Source: Oxalobacteraceae bacterium
Lineage (GTDB): Bacteria; Pseudomonadota; Gammaproteobacteria; Burkholderiales; Burkholderiaceae_D
NCBI GenBank assembly: GCA_013284265.1
Contig: JABTBR010000001.1
Location: forward strand, 186,001 to 250,000
Direction of reading: 5' to 3'
Length of the DNA stretch: 64,000 nucleotides
Shown here: positions 34,749 through 43,673 of the stretch, one piece after another
How positions within the stretch are numbered: the stretch's first letter is position 1
Layout: every line of letters starts with the position of its first letter
The notes under the pieces: model-generated
Databases searched by the model: none
Seen by the model: only the letters and a program-made list of their open reading frames with translations
What the model was told of the DNA's origin: nothing
Made by a program: the position numbers and the translations under genes

Positions 34749-35558
34749 ATGGAAATGGAGTCTGAGCTCGATACGCAGCGCGCCGGTTTTCAGCAGCGCG
34801 CCATCGTGCGCCATCGCGGCGCCGCGCAAACGCCGTCCAGCGACCGGGTGATCGAAGAGATGCCGGTGGCGCTGGTCTTCAACGGGATTTCGCAGGCGGT
34901 GATGATGGCCACGCCGCGCGATCTGGAAGCCTTTGCGGTGGGTTTTGCGCTCAGCGAAGGCATCGTCGCCGAGCGTGCCGACATTTTCGATATCGAGCTG
35001 CGCCAGCATGAGGCCAGCGCCGAGGTGGAGCTGACGATTGCGCAGGGCGCGTTTTCCCGGCTCAAGGAGCAGCGCCGCAGCATGGCGGGCCGCAGCGGCT
35101 GCGGCGTGTGTGGCATCGACAGTCTGGAACTGCTCGATCTGCATCCGCCGCGCAATGTGAAAGTAAAGCTGCCCGAGCCGCTGGCGCCCGCCATCGCACG
35201 CGCCGTGCGCGGGTTCGAGCGGCATCAGGTTCTGATGCAGGCTACCGGTGGCGCCCACGCGGCGGCGTGGTGCCGGCTCGATGGCGAGATCGTTTGCGTG
35301 TTCGAGGATGTGGGGCGGCACAATGGCCTGGATAAGCTGATAGGCCACCTGGCTTTGCAAGGTGTCGACATGCGCGAAGGTTTCGTGTTCATGTCCAGCC
35401 GTGCCAGCTACGAGCTGGCACGCAAGGCCGCGCGCATGGGCATTTCCATGCTCGCTACCATATCCGCACCGAGTACCCTGGCCATCGATGTGGCCGGACG
35501 GGCTGGGTTGAAACTGGTGAGTTTTTGCCGGCAGGATGGTTGTGTTGAATACTGCTGA
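34749..35558 (+). CDS. fdhD: formate dehydrogenase accessory sulfurtransferase FdhD
   Basis: A 269-residue protein with FdhD hallmarks: DRVIEEMPVALVFNGIS, RDLEAFAVGFALSEGIV, the CxxC of GRSGCGVCGID, TGGAHAAAWC, VCVFEDVGRHNGLDKLIGHL, FVFMSSRASYELARKAARMGISML. It transfers sulfur to the molybdenum cofactor of formate dehydrogenase. The start at 34749 follows CAGGGA; ATGs at 34722 and 34755 are alternatives. It is convergent with the FdhF-like gene. Confidence 0.93.
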   Translation: MEMESELDTQRAGFQQRAIVRHRGAAQTPSSDRVIEEMPVALVFNGISQAVMMATPRDLEAFAVGFALSEGIVAERADIFDIELRQHEASAEVELTIAQGAFSRLKEQRRSMAGRSGCGVCGIDSLELLDLHPPRNVKVKLPEPLAPAIARAVRGFERHQVLMQATGGAHAAAWCRLDGEIVCVFEDVGRHNGLDKLIGHLALQGVDMREGFVFMSSRASYELARKAARMGISMLATISAPSTLAIDVAGRAGLKLVSFCRQDGCVEYC

Positions 35559-35601
35559 ACGCAAAGCCACGCCGTTTAGTATGCGAGCCGTTAGCTGCGG
35601 C

Positions 35602-35670
35602 TAAAACCCACGGCGTAAAACTGGGGTCTGACCCGGCGGGTCAGACCCCAGGGTTACGCCGTGGGTTTTA
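35602..35670. repeat. palindromic repeat, copy 3 (most symmetric copy)
   Basis: TAAAACCCACGGCGTAA at one end and TTACGCCGTGGGTTTTA at the other enclose CTGGGGTCTGACCC / GGGTCAGACCCCAG around GGC. The whole element is nearly a perfect palindrome of 69 bases. It lies between the convergent fdhD and fdhF-like genes, where it may end both transcripts. Confidence 0.88.
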
Positions 35671-35709
35671 AAGGATACCCGGGCGCGCTTGCTTTCAAGC
35701 CTTTTAGCC

Positions 35710-38016
35710 TTACGCCGCCGACGGATACAACAGCACCGGAATCGATTTCGACGTCGGCGTTCCCGCCCCATCGGCTGTGCTGGCCAGCGGAATCAGGGCA
35801 TTCGTCTCCGGGAAGTAGGCCCCCAGGCAGCCGCGTGGAATGTCGTACTCCACCAGCATGAACTTGTCGGCGCGCCGCTCCACATCGTCGTCCCACACGC
35901 TCAGCACATCGACCCACTGGCCCGCCTGCAGCTTCAGCATCGCCAGATCGGCCTGGTTGATAAAGATCACCCGGCGCATACCGAACACGCCGCGATAGCG
36001 GTCGTCCATGCCGTAGATGGTGGTGTTGTACTGGTCGTGCGAGCGCGCCGTCATCATCGTCATCAGGCGCTGGCCGTATTTGGCGCGGGCGCGGTGGATG
36101 GGCGTATCGGTATCGACGGCACGCACCAGGAACTGGGCCCGCCCGCTGGCGGTGCGCCACTCGCGTCCGCGCGAAGCCACTTTCAGGTGGAAGCCGCCCG
36201 GCTTGGCCACGCGCTTGTTGAAGTCGTAGAAGTCGTCGAACACCCGCTCGATCGCGTCACGGATGCGCGCATAGTCGGCCGCATACCAGTTCCAGTCTAT
36301 CGCCGTACTGCCCAGGGTCGCCGCCGCCATGCGCGCCACGATCGCCGTTTCCGACAGCAGCCCGGGCGAGGCGGGCGTGTTCATGCCGTAGGACAGGTGC
36401 ACCATGCTCATCGAATCTTCCACCGTCACGCCCTGCGCCACGCCTTGCTGCAAATCGATCTCGGTGCGGCCCAGCGTGGGCAGCAGCAGGGCGTCCCTGC
36501 CGTGGATCAGATGGCTGCGATTGAGCTTGGTGGCCACATGCACGGTCAGCTCGCAGGCGCGCAAGGCATCGAAGGTGATCGGCGTGTCCGGTGTGGCCAT
36601 CGCAAAATTGCCGCCCATGCCGAAGAAGACCTTGACGTCGCCCCTGAGCATCGCCGCGATGGTGTCGACCACATCGTAGCCGTGCTCGCGCGGCGGCTCG
36701 AAGCCGAATACCTTTTGCAGGCGGTCGAGGAAGGCGGGCGTGGGTTTCTCCTCGATGCCCATGGTGCGGTCGCCCTGTACATTCGAGTGGCCGCGCACCG
36801 GGCACAGACCGGCGCCGATGCGGCCGATATTCCCGCGCATCATCATCAGATTCGACAGCATCTGGATCGTGGCCACCGCGCCCTTGTGCTGGGTCAGGCC
36901 CATGCCCCAGGTGGCGATGACTTTCTTGCCCTTGACGTAGACCTGCGCCAGTTCCTCGATGCGCTCGCGCGGCACGCCCGACTCGGCCACCAGCTGGCCC
37001 CAGTCCTGCGCGCGCAGATCGGCGGCGAAGGCGTCGAAGCCGCTGGTGTGGGTGTCGATGAAGTCCAGATCGAGCACCCGTTCGCTGCCCATTTGCTGCG
37101 CCAGGTCGTTCAGTTCCACCGTGCGCTTGGCCAGCGCCTTGATCAGCGCAAAGTCGCCGCCCAGCGTGGGCTGGATGAACAGGGAACTGATCGCCGTGCT
37201 GGAATTGGTCAGCATTTCCAGCGGATGCGAAGGGCTGGTGAAACGCTCCAGTCCACGCTCGCGCAGCGGGTTGATCGACACGATGGTCGCGCCGCGTTTG
37301 GCGCAGTCGCGCAGTTCGCCCAGCATGCGCGGGTGGTTGGTGGCCGGATTCTGGCCGAAGATCAGCAGGGTGTCGGCATGTTCGAAGTCTTCCAGCGTGA
37401 CCGTGCCTTTGCCCGTGCCCACGGTGCCCGGCAGGCCGCGGCTGGTGGGCTCGTGGCACATATTCGAGCAGTCCGGGAAGTTGTTGGTGCCGTAGGCGCG
37501 CACGAACAGCTGGAACAGGAAGGCGGCCTCGTTGCCGGTGCGGCCGGAGGTGTAGAAGGCGGCCTGATTGGGGTCCGGCAGCGCGTTCAGATGGCGCGCG
37601 ATCAAGGCAAACGCCGCATCCCATTCGATCGGCTGATAGGTGTCGGTGGCGTGGTGGTAGACCATCGGATCGATCAGGCGACCATGCTGTTCCAGTTCGT
37701 AATCGGATTGCTGGAGCAGGGCGGCGACTGTGTGCCGGGCGAAGAAGGCGGGCGGCACGCGCTTGCTGGTGGCCTCGGCGGCGACGGCCTTGACGCCGTT
37801 CTCGCAGAATTCGAAGGTGGAAGCGTGTTCGCGATCCGGCCAGGCGCAGCCGGGGCAGTCGAAGCCGTCCGGCTGGTTCTGCGCCAGCAGGGTCTTGTAA
37901 TTGCCGCCGCTGACCTTTTCCCGCACCAGATTGATCGCCACCTGCTTCAACGCGCCCCAGCCCGCCGCCGCATGGGTGTAGGGTTCGATGCGGCCTTCCG
38001 GTTTGCTGTCGTTCAT
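35710..38016 (-). CDS. FdhF/YdeP-like molybdopterin oxidoreductase (formate dehydrogenase H-like)
   Basis: A 768-residue cytoplasmic molybdoenzyme. N-terminal PDGFDCPGCAWPD gives two Cys but no full 4Fe-4S site, typical of the YdeP/FdhF-like subgroup. Then molybdopterin domains: GRTGNEAAFLFQLFVRAYGTNNFPDCSNMCHEPTSRGLPG (Cys ligand to Mo candidate), LIFGQNPATNHPRMLGEL, GMGLTQHKGAV, GRIGAGLCPVRGHSNVQGDRTMG, and a molydop-binding C-terminus ARSHDQYNTTIYGMDDRYRG. Selenocysteine is not used. Convergent fdhD is the fitting sulfurtransferase. Reaction on formate is likely, not certain. Confidence 0.87.
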   Translation of the reverse strand: MNDSKPEGRIEPYTHAAAGWGALKQVAINLVREKVSGGNYKTLLAQNQPDGFDCPGCAWPDREHASTFEFCENGVKAVAAEATSKRVPPAFFARHTVAALLQQSDYELEQHGRLIDPMVYHHATDTYQPIEWDAAFALIARHLNALPDPNQAAFYTSGRTGNEAAFLFQLFVRAYGTNNFPDCSNMCHEPTSRGLPGTVGTGKGTVTLEDFEHADTLLIFGQNPATNHPRMLGELRDCAKRGATIVSINPLRERGLERFTSPSHPLEMLTNSSTAISSLFIQPTLGGDFALIKALAKRTVELNDLAQQMGSERVLDLDFIDTHTSGFDAFAADLRAQDWGQLVAESGVPRERIEELAQVYVKGKKVIATWGMGLTQHKGAVATIQMLSNLMMMRGNIGRIGAGLCPVRGHSNVQGDRTMGIEEKPTPAFLDRLQKVFGFEPPREHGYDVVDTIAAMLRGDVKVFFGMGGNFAMATPDTPITFDALRACELTVHVATKLNRSHLIHGRDALLLPTLGRTEIDLQQGVAQGVTVEDSMSMVHLSYGMNTPASPGLLSETAIVARMAAATLGSTAIDWNWYAADYARIRDAIERVFDDFYDFNKRVAKPGGFHLKVASRGREWRTASGRAQFLVRAVDTDTPIHRARAKYGQRLMTMMTARSHDQYNTTIYGMDDRYRGVFGMRRVIFINQADLAMLKLQAGQWVDVLSVWDDDVERRADKFMLVEYDIPRGCLGAYFPETNALIPLASTADGAGTPTSKSIPVLLYPSAA

Positions 38017-38272
38017 GCTGCTGTCTCCTGCTGCTGGTCTGTATCAAAATCTGCCATGGCGGCCATGCTCTAGCCTTACCCCAAGCTTAATGCGCCGGCG
38101 CCGCAGGATGCGAGCACAATGGCGGGCCGCGCCTGGGAGTACAGTGCAGGGTCACAGCAGTATAGACGTATATTGTCTTTTTGAAAACTGCGGCAATTTG
38201 ACCATAATCGCCAGCGTGCCTTATGGAATAATGTGCCTTTCCCATGCACGAACAGATTACGGAGCGCCTCTC

Positions 38273-39706
38273 TTGACCCTGTACCAAACGCTGGCGGCGG
38301 AGATTCAAGGTCTGATCGAGCGCGGCGTGATGCTGGCGGGCGAGAAGATTCCCTCCGTGCGCCAGACCAGCCAGCACCGCAAGGTCAGCATCACCACCGT
38401 GATCCGCGCCTATCTGCAGCTGGAAAGCCAGGGCCTGATCGAAAGCCGGCCCCAGTCGGGCTACTTTGTGCGGGCGCGCAGCGGCGTGGCGGCAGCGGTG
38501 CCGCTGTCCCATGCGCCGCCTATCGTGCTCTCGTCGGAGGTCGACGTGAGCCGCCTGGTGCTCAACACCTTGCGTTCGATCCGCGCCAACGGCGCCGTGC
38601 CCTTAGGTTCGCCGTATCCCGACCCCGCGCCGTTTCCCTGGCCGCGAATCAACCAGTATGCCAGCAGCCTGGCGCGCCGCCATACGCAATGGACCGTGCT
38701 CGACGATCTGCCGCCCGGCAATCCCGAGCTGATACGCCAGATCGCGCGGCGCCATCTGGACAATGGACTGGCCGTCGATCCGGGCGAAATCATCGTCACC
38801 GTCGGCGCCACCGAGGCGATTAATCTGTGCCTGCAGGCCGTGGCCAGGCCGGGCGATACCATCGCCGTCGAGTCGCCCACCTACTACGCGATGCTGCACG
38901 CGATCGAGCGCATGGGCATGCGCGCGCTGGAGGTGCCCACCGATGCGCGCACCGGCATCGACATCGATGCGCTGGCGCGCCTGATCGGGGAGCAGCCGAT
39001 CGCCGCCTGCATGGTCATGCCGAATTTTCAGAACCCGCTGGGCTTCCAGATGCCGGACGAGCGCAAGCGCGCACTGGTGGAACTGCTGGCGCGCCACGAG
39101 ATTCCGGTGATCGAGAACGATGTCTACAACGAGCTGTATTTTGGCGATGCCCATCCCGGCGCGCTGAAGAACTACGACAGCAAGGGCCTGGTGCTGCACT
39201 GTGCGTCCTTCTCCAAGAGCCTGACGGCGGCTTACCGCATCGGCTGGGCGCTGCCCGGGCGCTACACGGCGCAGGTGGAAAAGCTCAAGTTTCTCAATAC
39301 GCTGACCACGGCATCGTTGCCGCAGATGGCGATCGCAGAGTATCTGCAGAACGATGGCTATGACTACCATCTGCGCAAGGTGCGCAAGCTGTATGCGCAG
39401 CAGGCCGCGATCATGGCGTCGGCGGTGAAGCGCTTCTTCCCGGCAGCTTGCCGCGTGTCCGAGCCGCGGGGCGGCTATGTGCTGTGGGTGGAGCTGCCCA
39501 AGCAGGTCGACGCGATGCGGCTGTACGCGCTGGCACTGGAGCAGCACATCACGGTGGGGCCGGGCACCATGTTCTCGGCGCGCAATAGCTACAGCAATTT
39601 TATCCGGCTCAATTACAGCTATCCGTGGACGACGGAAGTGGAAGCGGCAATCCGCACGCTGGGCAAGCTGGTGGCGCAGCTGGCGCAGGCAGGGGAGGGG
39701 AGGTAA
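38273..39706 (+). CDS. MocR/PdxR-type transcriptional regulator (GntR + aminotransferase)
   Basis: A 477-residue fusion: N-terminal GntR winged helix (LYQTLAAEIQGLIERGVMLAGEKIPSVRQTSQHRKVSITTVIRAYLQLESQGLIESRPQSGYFV) and a class-I PLP aminotransferase-like domain (LPPGNPELIRQIARRHLDNGLAVDPGEIIVTVGATEAINLCL; SKSLTAAYRIGW with the PLP-lysine; NFIRLNYSYP). A TTG start with GGAG eight bases upstream at 38261 is chosen; ATG 38231 is an in-frame alternative. Divergent from the molybdoenzyme by about 250 bases, so these may be co-regulated. Confidence 0.9.
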   Translation: MTLYQTLAAEIQGLIERGVMLAGEKIPSVRQTSQHRKVSITTVIRAYLQLESQGLIESRPQSGYFVRARSGVAAAVPLSHAPPIVLSSEVDVSRLVLNTLRSIRANGAVPLGSPYPDPAPFPWPRINQYASSLARRHTQWTVLDDLPPGNPELIRQIARRHLDNGLAVDPGEIIVTVGATEAINLCLQAVARPGDTIAVESPTYYAMLHAIERMGMRALEVPTDARTGIDIDALARLIGEQPIAACMVMPNFQNPLGFQMPDERKRALVELLARHEIPVIENDVYNELYFGDAHPGALKNYDSKGLVLHCASFSKSLTAAYRIGWALPGRYTAQVEKLKFLNTLTTASLPQMAIAEYLQNDGYDYHLRKVRKLYAQQAAIMASAVKRFFPAACRVSEPRGGYVLWVELPKQVDAMRLYALALEQHITVGPGTMFSARNSYSNFIRLNYSYPWTTEVEAAIRTLGKLVAQLAQAGEGR

Positions 39707-40003
39707 ATGGAAAGCAGACAGACAGAAATTTCATCCAGTGGAGCGGACGGTGCGCCGGACGATGAAGCCTTGGCGCAACTGCTGGAAGTGCTGGTCTGCC
39801 TTGCCCGGATCGAGTCCGAGCGGCCCGGCAAACCCTGCTCACTGGCCAAGCTGAGCAAACAATCTGCGAGACCGATGAGCATCTTGCGCCGTCAGCTGAC
39901 GACGCTTGCCGACGCGGCCTGGGTCGTCGTTACGATGGACGAACAAGGTGGTGGCAGCGCCGCCCTGACGCCTGCCGGTGCCGCGTTGATCGCGCATGTT
40001 TGA
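39707..40003 (+). CDS. small winged-helix-like protein
   Basis: A 98-residue protein starting where the MocR gene stops. LLEVLVCLARIESERPGKPCSLAKLSKQSARPMSILRRQLTTLADAAWVVVTM and ALTPAGAALI look like a winged-helix fold of the MarR/ArsR type. It may be cotranscribed with mocR. Function not known. Confidence 0.6.
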   Translation: MESRQTEISSSGADGAPDDEALAQLLEVLVCLARIESERPGKPCSLAKLSKQSARPMSILRRQLTTLADAAWVVVTMDEQGGGSAALTPAGAALIAHV

Positions 40004-40030
40004 ACATGGAAGGCATGGGAGCGGCCGGCA

Positions 40031-41329
40031 TCACTGGCGGGTGCAGACAGAGCGGAATCCCTTGCCATAGTAGAGGATCAACTTGTCTCCCTTGAGGTAT
40101 TCGACCTGGATCAAAGGCGCGTTGAAAGGCTTGATCTCGATACGGTCGCCAACGGGCCGCCAGCGGCCTTGCGAAGTCTGTCCCTGCTTACGCATCTCCA
40201 TTTGGCCATTGGGCTCAAAGTCAACGTTGTACACGGTTCCCAGCACCGTATCGTGGCAACTCCAACGGCCCGGCAACTCCGCCGTGGCGCGCGCTTCCGG
40301 ATCGGCCACATCGGTTTTCGGTTCTGTTTTTGGGCCCGTCAATTTGGAAATAATGCCGTTCCCCTGGCTTGATTGCATCTTGTCTATCCACTCGGCAGGG
40401 GCCGCGAAGTTGAGGTTCTGCCCATTATTGACCTGGAAGGTCACGATGCCAACCAGATTGCCATGCAGATCGAACAAGCCGCCACCGCTGGACCCGGGCG
40501 ACACCGGCGCGGTGGTCTGGATCAGCGTGCCATCGTCAACCTTACGCAGCGAGGATACGATGCCTTCGCTGATCGTCAGGTCCAGGCCCTTGGGCGCGCC
40601 TATCGCCACCACTTTTTGGCCGGTCCGCAAGTTCTGCGACGAGCCGACAGTCACCGGCTCTGCCTTCAGTCCGGGTACATCGAGCCGGCACAAGTCATGC
40701 GCCGAATCGGCCAGCGTCAATGTGGCGGCATAGGCTGCCTCGCCCGACTTGACTTGCAGCAGCGCGCCGCCTTCGGCCACATGGCAATTCGTGATGACGG
40801 TGTTGGCCGCGATCACCACGCCACTGCCCAGGCCAAGCGGACGGCCGCTGGCCGAACTAATGTTAATGCGAACGATGCTGGGGGCAAGCTGCTGGAATAA
40901 ATCTTCGCTGCTCAAATCGGCGGCCAGCGGCGCCTGGGCGGATTCTGTCGGAATGGCAGGAATAGCTTCCGGCTGGACCGCTGCGCTTGGCGCAGGCAGG
41001 GCGTGAACCTTTGCCCGGCTGAACCACCAGCCCGAGCCGACGCCCACAATGAGCGCCAGGGCGACGCCGGCACGCCAGTCCAGGGACAATTTGCGGGCCG
41101 CCGCCTGCGGCGCCGGTTTGGCTTGCCGCGCGGCGGCGAGTGTAGCGTCATACATTTCCCGTTTAACCGGGTTGGACAACACCGCGTATGCCTCCTTGGC
41201 GATGATTAAGGCATTGCGATCGAAAGGCTGGTCCGCCATTGCCGCCTGGCGTTGCGCATAGGCGGCGGCAATCTGGGCTGCGGTGGCGTCGGGGGCGACG
41301 CCAAAAACATCGTACAGCGTCTTCTTCAT
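40031..41329 (-). CDS. J-like domain fused to trypsin-like serine protease
   Basis: A 432-residue protein. Residues 1-65 resemble a J domain (TLYDVFGVAPDATAAQIAAAYAQRQAAM; AKEAYAVLSNPVKREMYDATL) but the HPD tripeptide is absent (ADQPFDRNA instead), so DnaK stimulation is unlikely. Residues 88-105 are a membrane helix (AGVALALIVGVGSGWWFS), placing the C-terminal part in the periplasm. Residues about 145-320 are a DegP/trypsin fold with His183 (NCHVAEGG), Asp212 (SAHDLCRLD) and Ser281 (SPGSSGGGLFD). The last 80 residues (RWSCHDTVLGTVYNVDF...) are a separate beta-rich domain. Substrate unknown. Divergent from neighbours. Confidence 0.85.
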   Translation of the reverse strand: MKKTLYDVFGVAPDATAAQIAAAYAQRQAAMADQPFDRNALIIAKEAYAVLSNPVKREMYDATLAAARQAKPAPQAAARKLSLDWRAGVALALIVGVGSGWWFSRAKVHALPAPSAAVQPEAIPAIPTESAQAPLAADLSSEDLFQQLAPSIVRINISSASGRPLGLGSGVVIAANTVITNCHVAEGGALLQVKSGEAAYAATLTLADSAHDLCRLDVPGLKAEPVTVGSSQNLRTGQKVVAIGAPKGLDLTISEGIVSSLRKVDDGTLIQTTAPVSPGSSGGGLFDLHGNLVGIVTFQVNNGQNLNFAAPAEWIDKMQSSQGNGIISKLTGPKTEPKTDVADPEARATAELPGRWSCHDTVLGTVYNVDFEPNGQMEMRKQGQTSQGRWRPVGDRIEIKPFNAPLIQVEYLKGDKLILYYGKGFRSVCTRQ

Positions 41330-41426
41330 GCAATGCTCTTTTGCTAAAAAGTAACAATCATAGCAAATTATGGAGAAACAGCCGAATCAGACGCCGCCGG
41401 CGTTCCCTGTGCTTGGTGTCGCACTT

Positions 41427-42644
41427 TTACGGGCCCTTGTTTGAACCGCGCCACAGCACTCCAGATGCCACCAGCACGACGACGGCCGCCGCAAAATAGG
41501 GGGCGCCGGCAAACAGCCCATATAGCCAGGCACTGGCCAAAGGGCCAAAGGTGCGCGCGATTGCTTGTTGCGCCTGGTTCGCGCCCTGAATTTCGCCTTG
41601 TCTGCCCTCGGGCGCGGCATTGGCGACCAAGGCGCTGGCGCAAGGCTGAAACAAGCCATCGCCAAACGTGAACAGCGCGATCCCGCAGATCAATAGCGGC
41701 AGCGCTGGCAGCACGGCGAGGAAGGCCAGAGCGACCAGGCCGATGCCATTGAAGACCAGCCCCGCACTCGCCACGCGCCGTTCGCCAAAGCGCGGCTGCA
41801 GCCGTGGCGCGACCAGCCCCTGGCTAATGATGTCCATCACGCCCACGCCGGCCAATACAAAGCCGATCGCAGCGGGGTCGAAGTCCAGCAGATCCTTCAG
41901 CATCACCGCCAGATTGGACTGAAGTACCGTGCTACCGAACGCAAAGCAGAAAACCACCGCAAATAGCGTTCGGAGACGACGCTCTTTCAGCGCGGCCAAC
42001 AGTTGACCGAAGGCGTTGAACTGGCCCCATCGCATGCGCTTGCTGCGTTTCTCGGGAGGATGGCTCTCCGGCATGCAGAAATGCACCAGAACCGCATTGA
42101 GCAGGGCCAGGCCCGCCGCGCCGTAGAGGGGAGTCGAAAGTGAAAGCTGTCCGAGCAGGCCCCCTAGCATCGGGCCAAACATGAAACCCAGGCCACCGGC
42201 GGCGCCGAGCATGCCAAATGCCGCGCCGCGTTCGCCAGCGGCATGGGTATCGGCCACATAGGCATACAAAGCCGAAATGCTCCCGGCCGTAAGGCCTTCG
42301 ACCAGGCGGCCCAGCACCAATACCCACAGCGCGCCGCCGAGGCCGAAAACGGCGAAGCCGATGGCGAAACCGATCAGCGATAGCAGGATAATCGGACGCC
42401 TGCCAAAACGATCACTCATCGCGCCAAGCACCGGCGCCGCGACGAACGAACACAAGGCATACAGTGCGAGGATGGACGAGACCCAGAACGCCACATCCGA
42501 CGCGGGAACATAACGCGCCACCGAAAATGGCAGCACGGGAATGATCAGCGTAAAGCCGGCGAAATTGAGGAAGACGGACATCGCGACGATGCCGCCGCGG
42601 CTGGTGATGCGCGATAAAAGTGTAAGGGGGTGAGAGACTTGCAC
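41427..42644 (-). CDS. MFS exporter (TetA-like drug:H+ antiporter family)
   Basis: A 405-residue inner-membrane protein with about 12 helices. MFS motif A in GAMSDRFGRRPIILLSL, and LGRLVEGLTAGSISALYAYVADTHAAGERGAAFG is typical of the 12-helix TetA/NorA-type drug exporters. The GTG start at 42644 has AGGAG six bases before it; a longer TTG-initiated frame to 42710 would start inside a hairpin. It would expel a lipophilic or cationic compound; which one is unknown. Confidence 0.9.
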   Translation of the reverse strand: MQVSHPLTLLSRITSRGGIVAMSVFLNFAGFTLIIPVLPFSVARYVPASDVAFWVSSILALYALCSFVAAPVLGAMSDRFGRRPIILLSLIGFAIGFAVFGLGGALWVLVLGRLVEGLTAGSISALYAYVADTHAAGERGAAFGMLGAAGGLGFMFGPMLGGLLGQLSLSTPLYGAAGLALLNAVLVHFCMPESHPPEKRSKRMRWGQFNAFGQLLAALKERRLRTLFAVVFCFAFGSTVLQSNLAVMLKDLLDFDPAAIGFVLAGVGVMDIISQGLVAPRLQPRFGERRVASAGLVFNGIGLVALAFLAVLPALPLLICGIALFTFGDGLFQPCASALVANAAPEGRQGEIQGANQAQQAIARTFGPLASAWLYGLFAGAPYFAAAVVVLVASGVLWRGSNKGP

Positions 42645-42689
42645 GAACTGCTCCTGATGCGTGTTCGACCGGAGCGGTTCGTCGGGATT

Positions 42690-42749
42690 GAGAACCACAC
42701 GGACGAACAACGTAACGCCCGTAAGCGTGGTTGTTCGTCGAGGGTTCTC
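42690..42749. promoter_or_regulatory. imperfect inverted repeat in the leader of the MFS gene
   Basis: GAGAACC-ACAC-GGACGAACAAC (42690-42711) pairs with GTTGTTCGTC-GA-GGGTTCTC (42730-42749), a long hairpin 46 bases upstream of the GTG. A further GACGAACC lies between hairpin and gene. Possible attenuator or operator; regulation inferred only. Confidence 0.5.
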
Positions 42750-42860
42750 TTGCGCGAGGCAAGGAACAGAGCTTTCGTTTTCGAAAGGATTTGGGCCTAC
42801 CTATGACCAAATCTGCCTTTTCCGACCTGCGTATTTTAGTGCAAGCATGCGGGCAATGCC

Positions 42861-42888
42861 AAAAAAAACGCCACAGCGTGGCGTTTTT
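42861..42888. terminator. bidirectional Rho-independent terminator
   Basis: AAAAAAAACGCCAC-AGC-GTGGCGTTTTT, stem ACGCCAC/GTGGCGT with A-run and T-run on both sides, so usable from both strands. It lies downstream of the PEP-CTERM gene (minus strand, ends at 42906) and upstream of the MFS leader. Confidence 0.88.
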
Positions 42889-42905
42889 CTTTGTTCACCC
42901 GTTGA

Positions 42906-43469
42906 TCAGGCAGCTGCTTGTTTTCTGCGGCGTGCGGCCACGCCAAGCAGGCCGAGTCCGGCGAACAGCATGGCGTAGGTGTCGGCTTCAGGGACGGCGG
43001 CCACGCGTACCACCAGTTGGTCGGCGAAGCTACGGGCGCCAGACGTGCCAGCCCACGGTGCGTAGAGCTGGCCATTGCCATCTTGCCAGTCGCAGTGGCT
43101 GTAGGTGCTGCTGAAATAGGGCGTGGCGCAGGCGGCCGCGCCGGTCAGGGCGCTGTTGGTGGCGGCGAAGTAGGCGCCGCTGACCGGGTCGCTACCATGG
43201 AAGGGAACGTTGGCGCCGGCGAAGACGAAGTCGGTGGCCAGTGGCGCGGATGCCAGTTCAGCCTCGGTCGGCAGGCGCCAGCCGAATTGCGCCTGGTAGG
43301 ACAGATCCAGGCCGTCAGCTGCCGGCAGCGGGAACGCCCAGGCCCAGTCCAGATTGTTGAAGGTGATGTAGGCGTTGCTGGCGACTGGCGCGTTGAGCAA
43401 CGCTGCTTGGGCGGAGCCGATGGCGGCGCACATGGCGAGCGCGATGCTGAGACGTTTAACGGAAATCAT
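42906..43469 (-). CDS. PEP-CTERM sorting domain protein
   Basis: A 187-residue exported protein: signal RLSIALAMCAAIGSAQA, body with WGRLP-like/LPTEAELASAPLATDFVF beta-rich segments of the DUF1566-like kind, and the C-terminal signal VPEADTYAMLFAGLGLLGVAARRRKQ (PEP-CTERM: motif, helix, basic tail). GAGGGA precedes ATG 43469. The second such protein in the window; a secreted or surface function is expected. Confidence 0.85.
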   Translation of the reverse strand: MISVKRLSIALAMCAAIGSAQAALLNAPVASNAYITFNNLDWAWAFPLPAADGLDLSYQAQFGWRLPTEAELASAPLATDFVFAGANVPFHGSDPVSGAYFAATNSALTGAAACATPYFSSTYSHCDWQDGNGQLYAPWAGTSGARSFADQLVVRVAAVPEADTYAMLFAGLGLLGVAARRRKQAAA

Positions 43470-43630
43470 GTATCCCTCATATATTGTTATGGAGCAAATA
43501 AAAATTGCCACAGTAATAATATCTTATTGATTCAATAATGACAATTGTTAACTGTTTTTTGGTTGTGTAAATACTACGCTCACGGTTTTACTGCCCGAGC
43601 AGGGCTGTCAGACGCACGCATGGTCACCAG

Positions 43631-43664
43631 GTCTCCGGCTGCCCGCGGCGCCGGAGACTTTTTT
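43631..43664 (+). terminator. Rho-independent-like terminator hairpin
   Basis: GTCTCCGGC (43631-43639) and GCCGGAGAC (43650-43658) form a 9-base stem, followed by six Ts. Correct orientation is plus strand, although the neighbouring genes read minus; in the minus direction it lies just downstream of the VOC gene stop without a T-run. Confidence 0.6.
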
Positions 43665-43673
43665 GAACCTGGC

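Noticed and set aside
35710-38016. Selenocysteine in the FdhF-like enzyme
   Set aside because: The frame is open without an internal TGA and the active-site segment carries Cys (CSNMCHEP).
42645-42710. Longer N-terminus for the MFS exporter
   Set aside because: Frame begins inside the inverted repeat with TTG and has no ribosome site; GTG 42644 has AGGAG.
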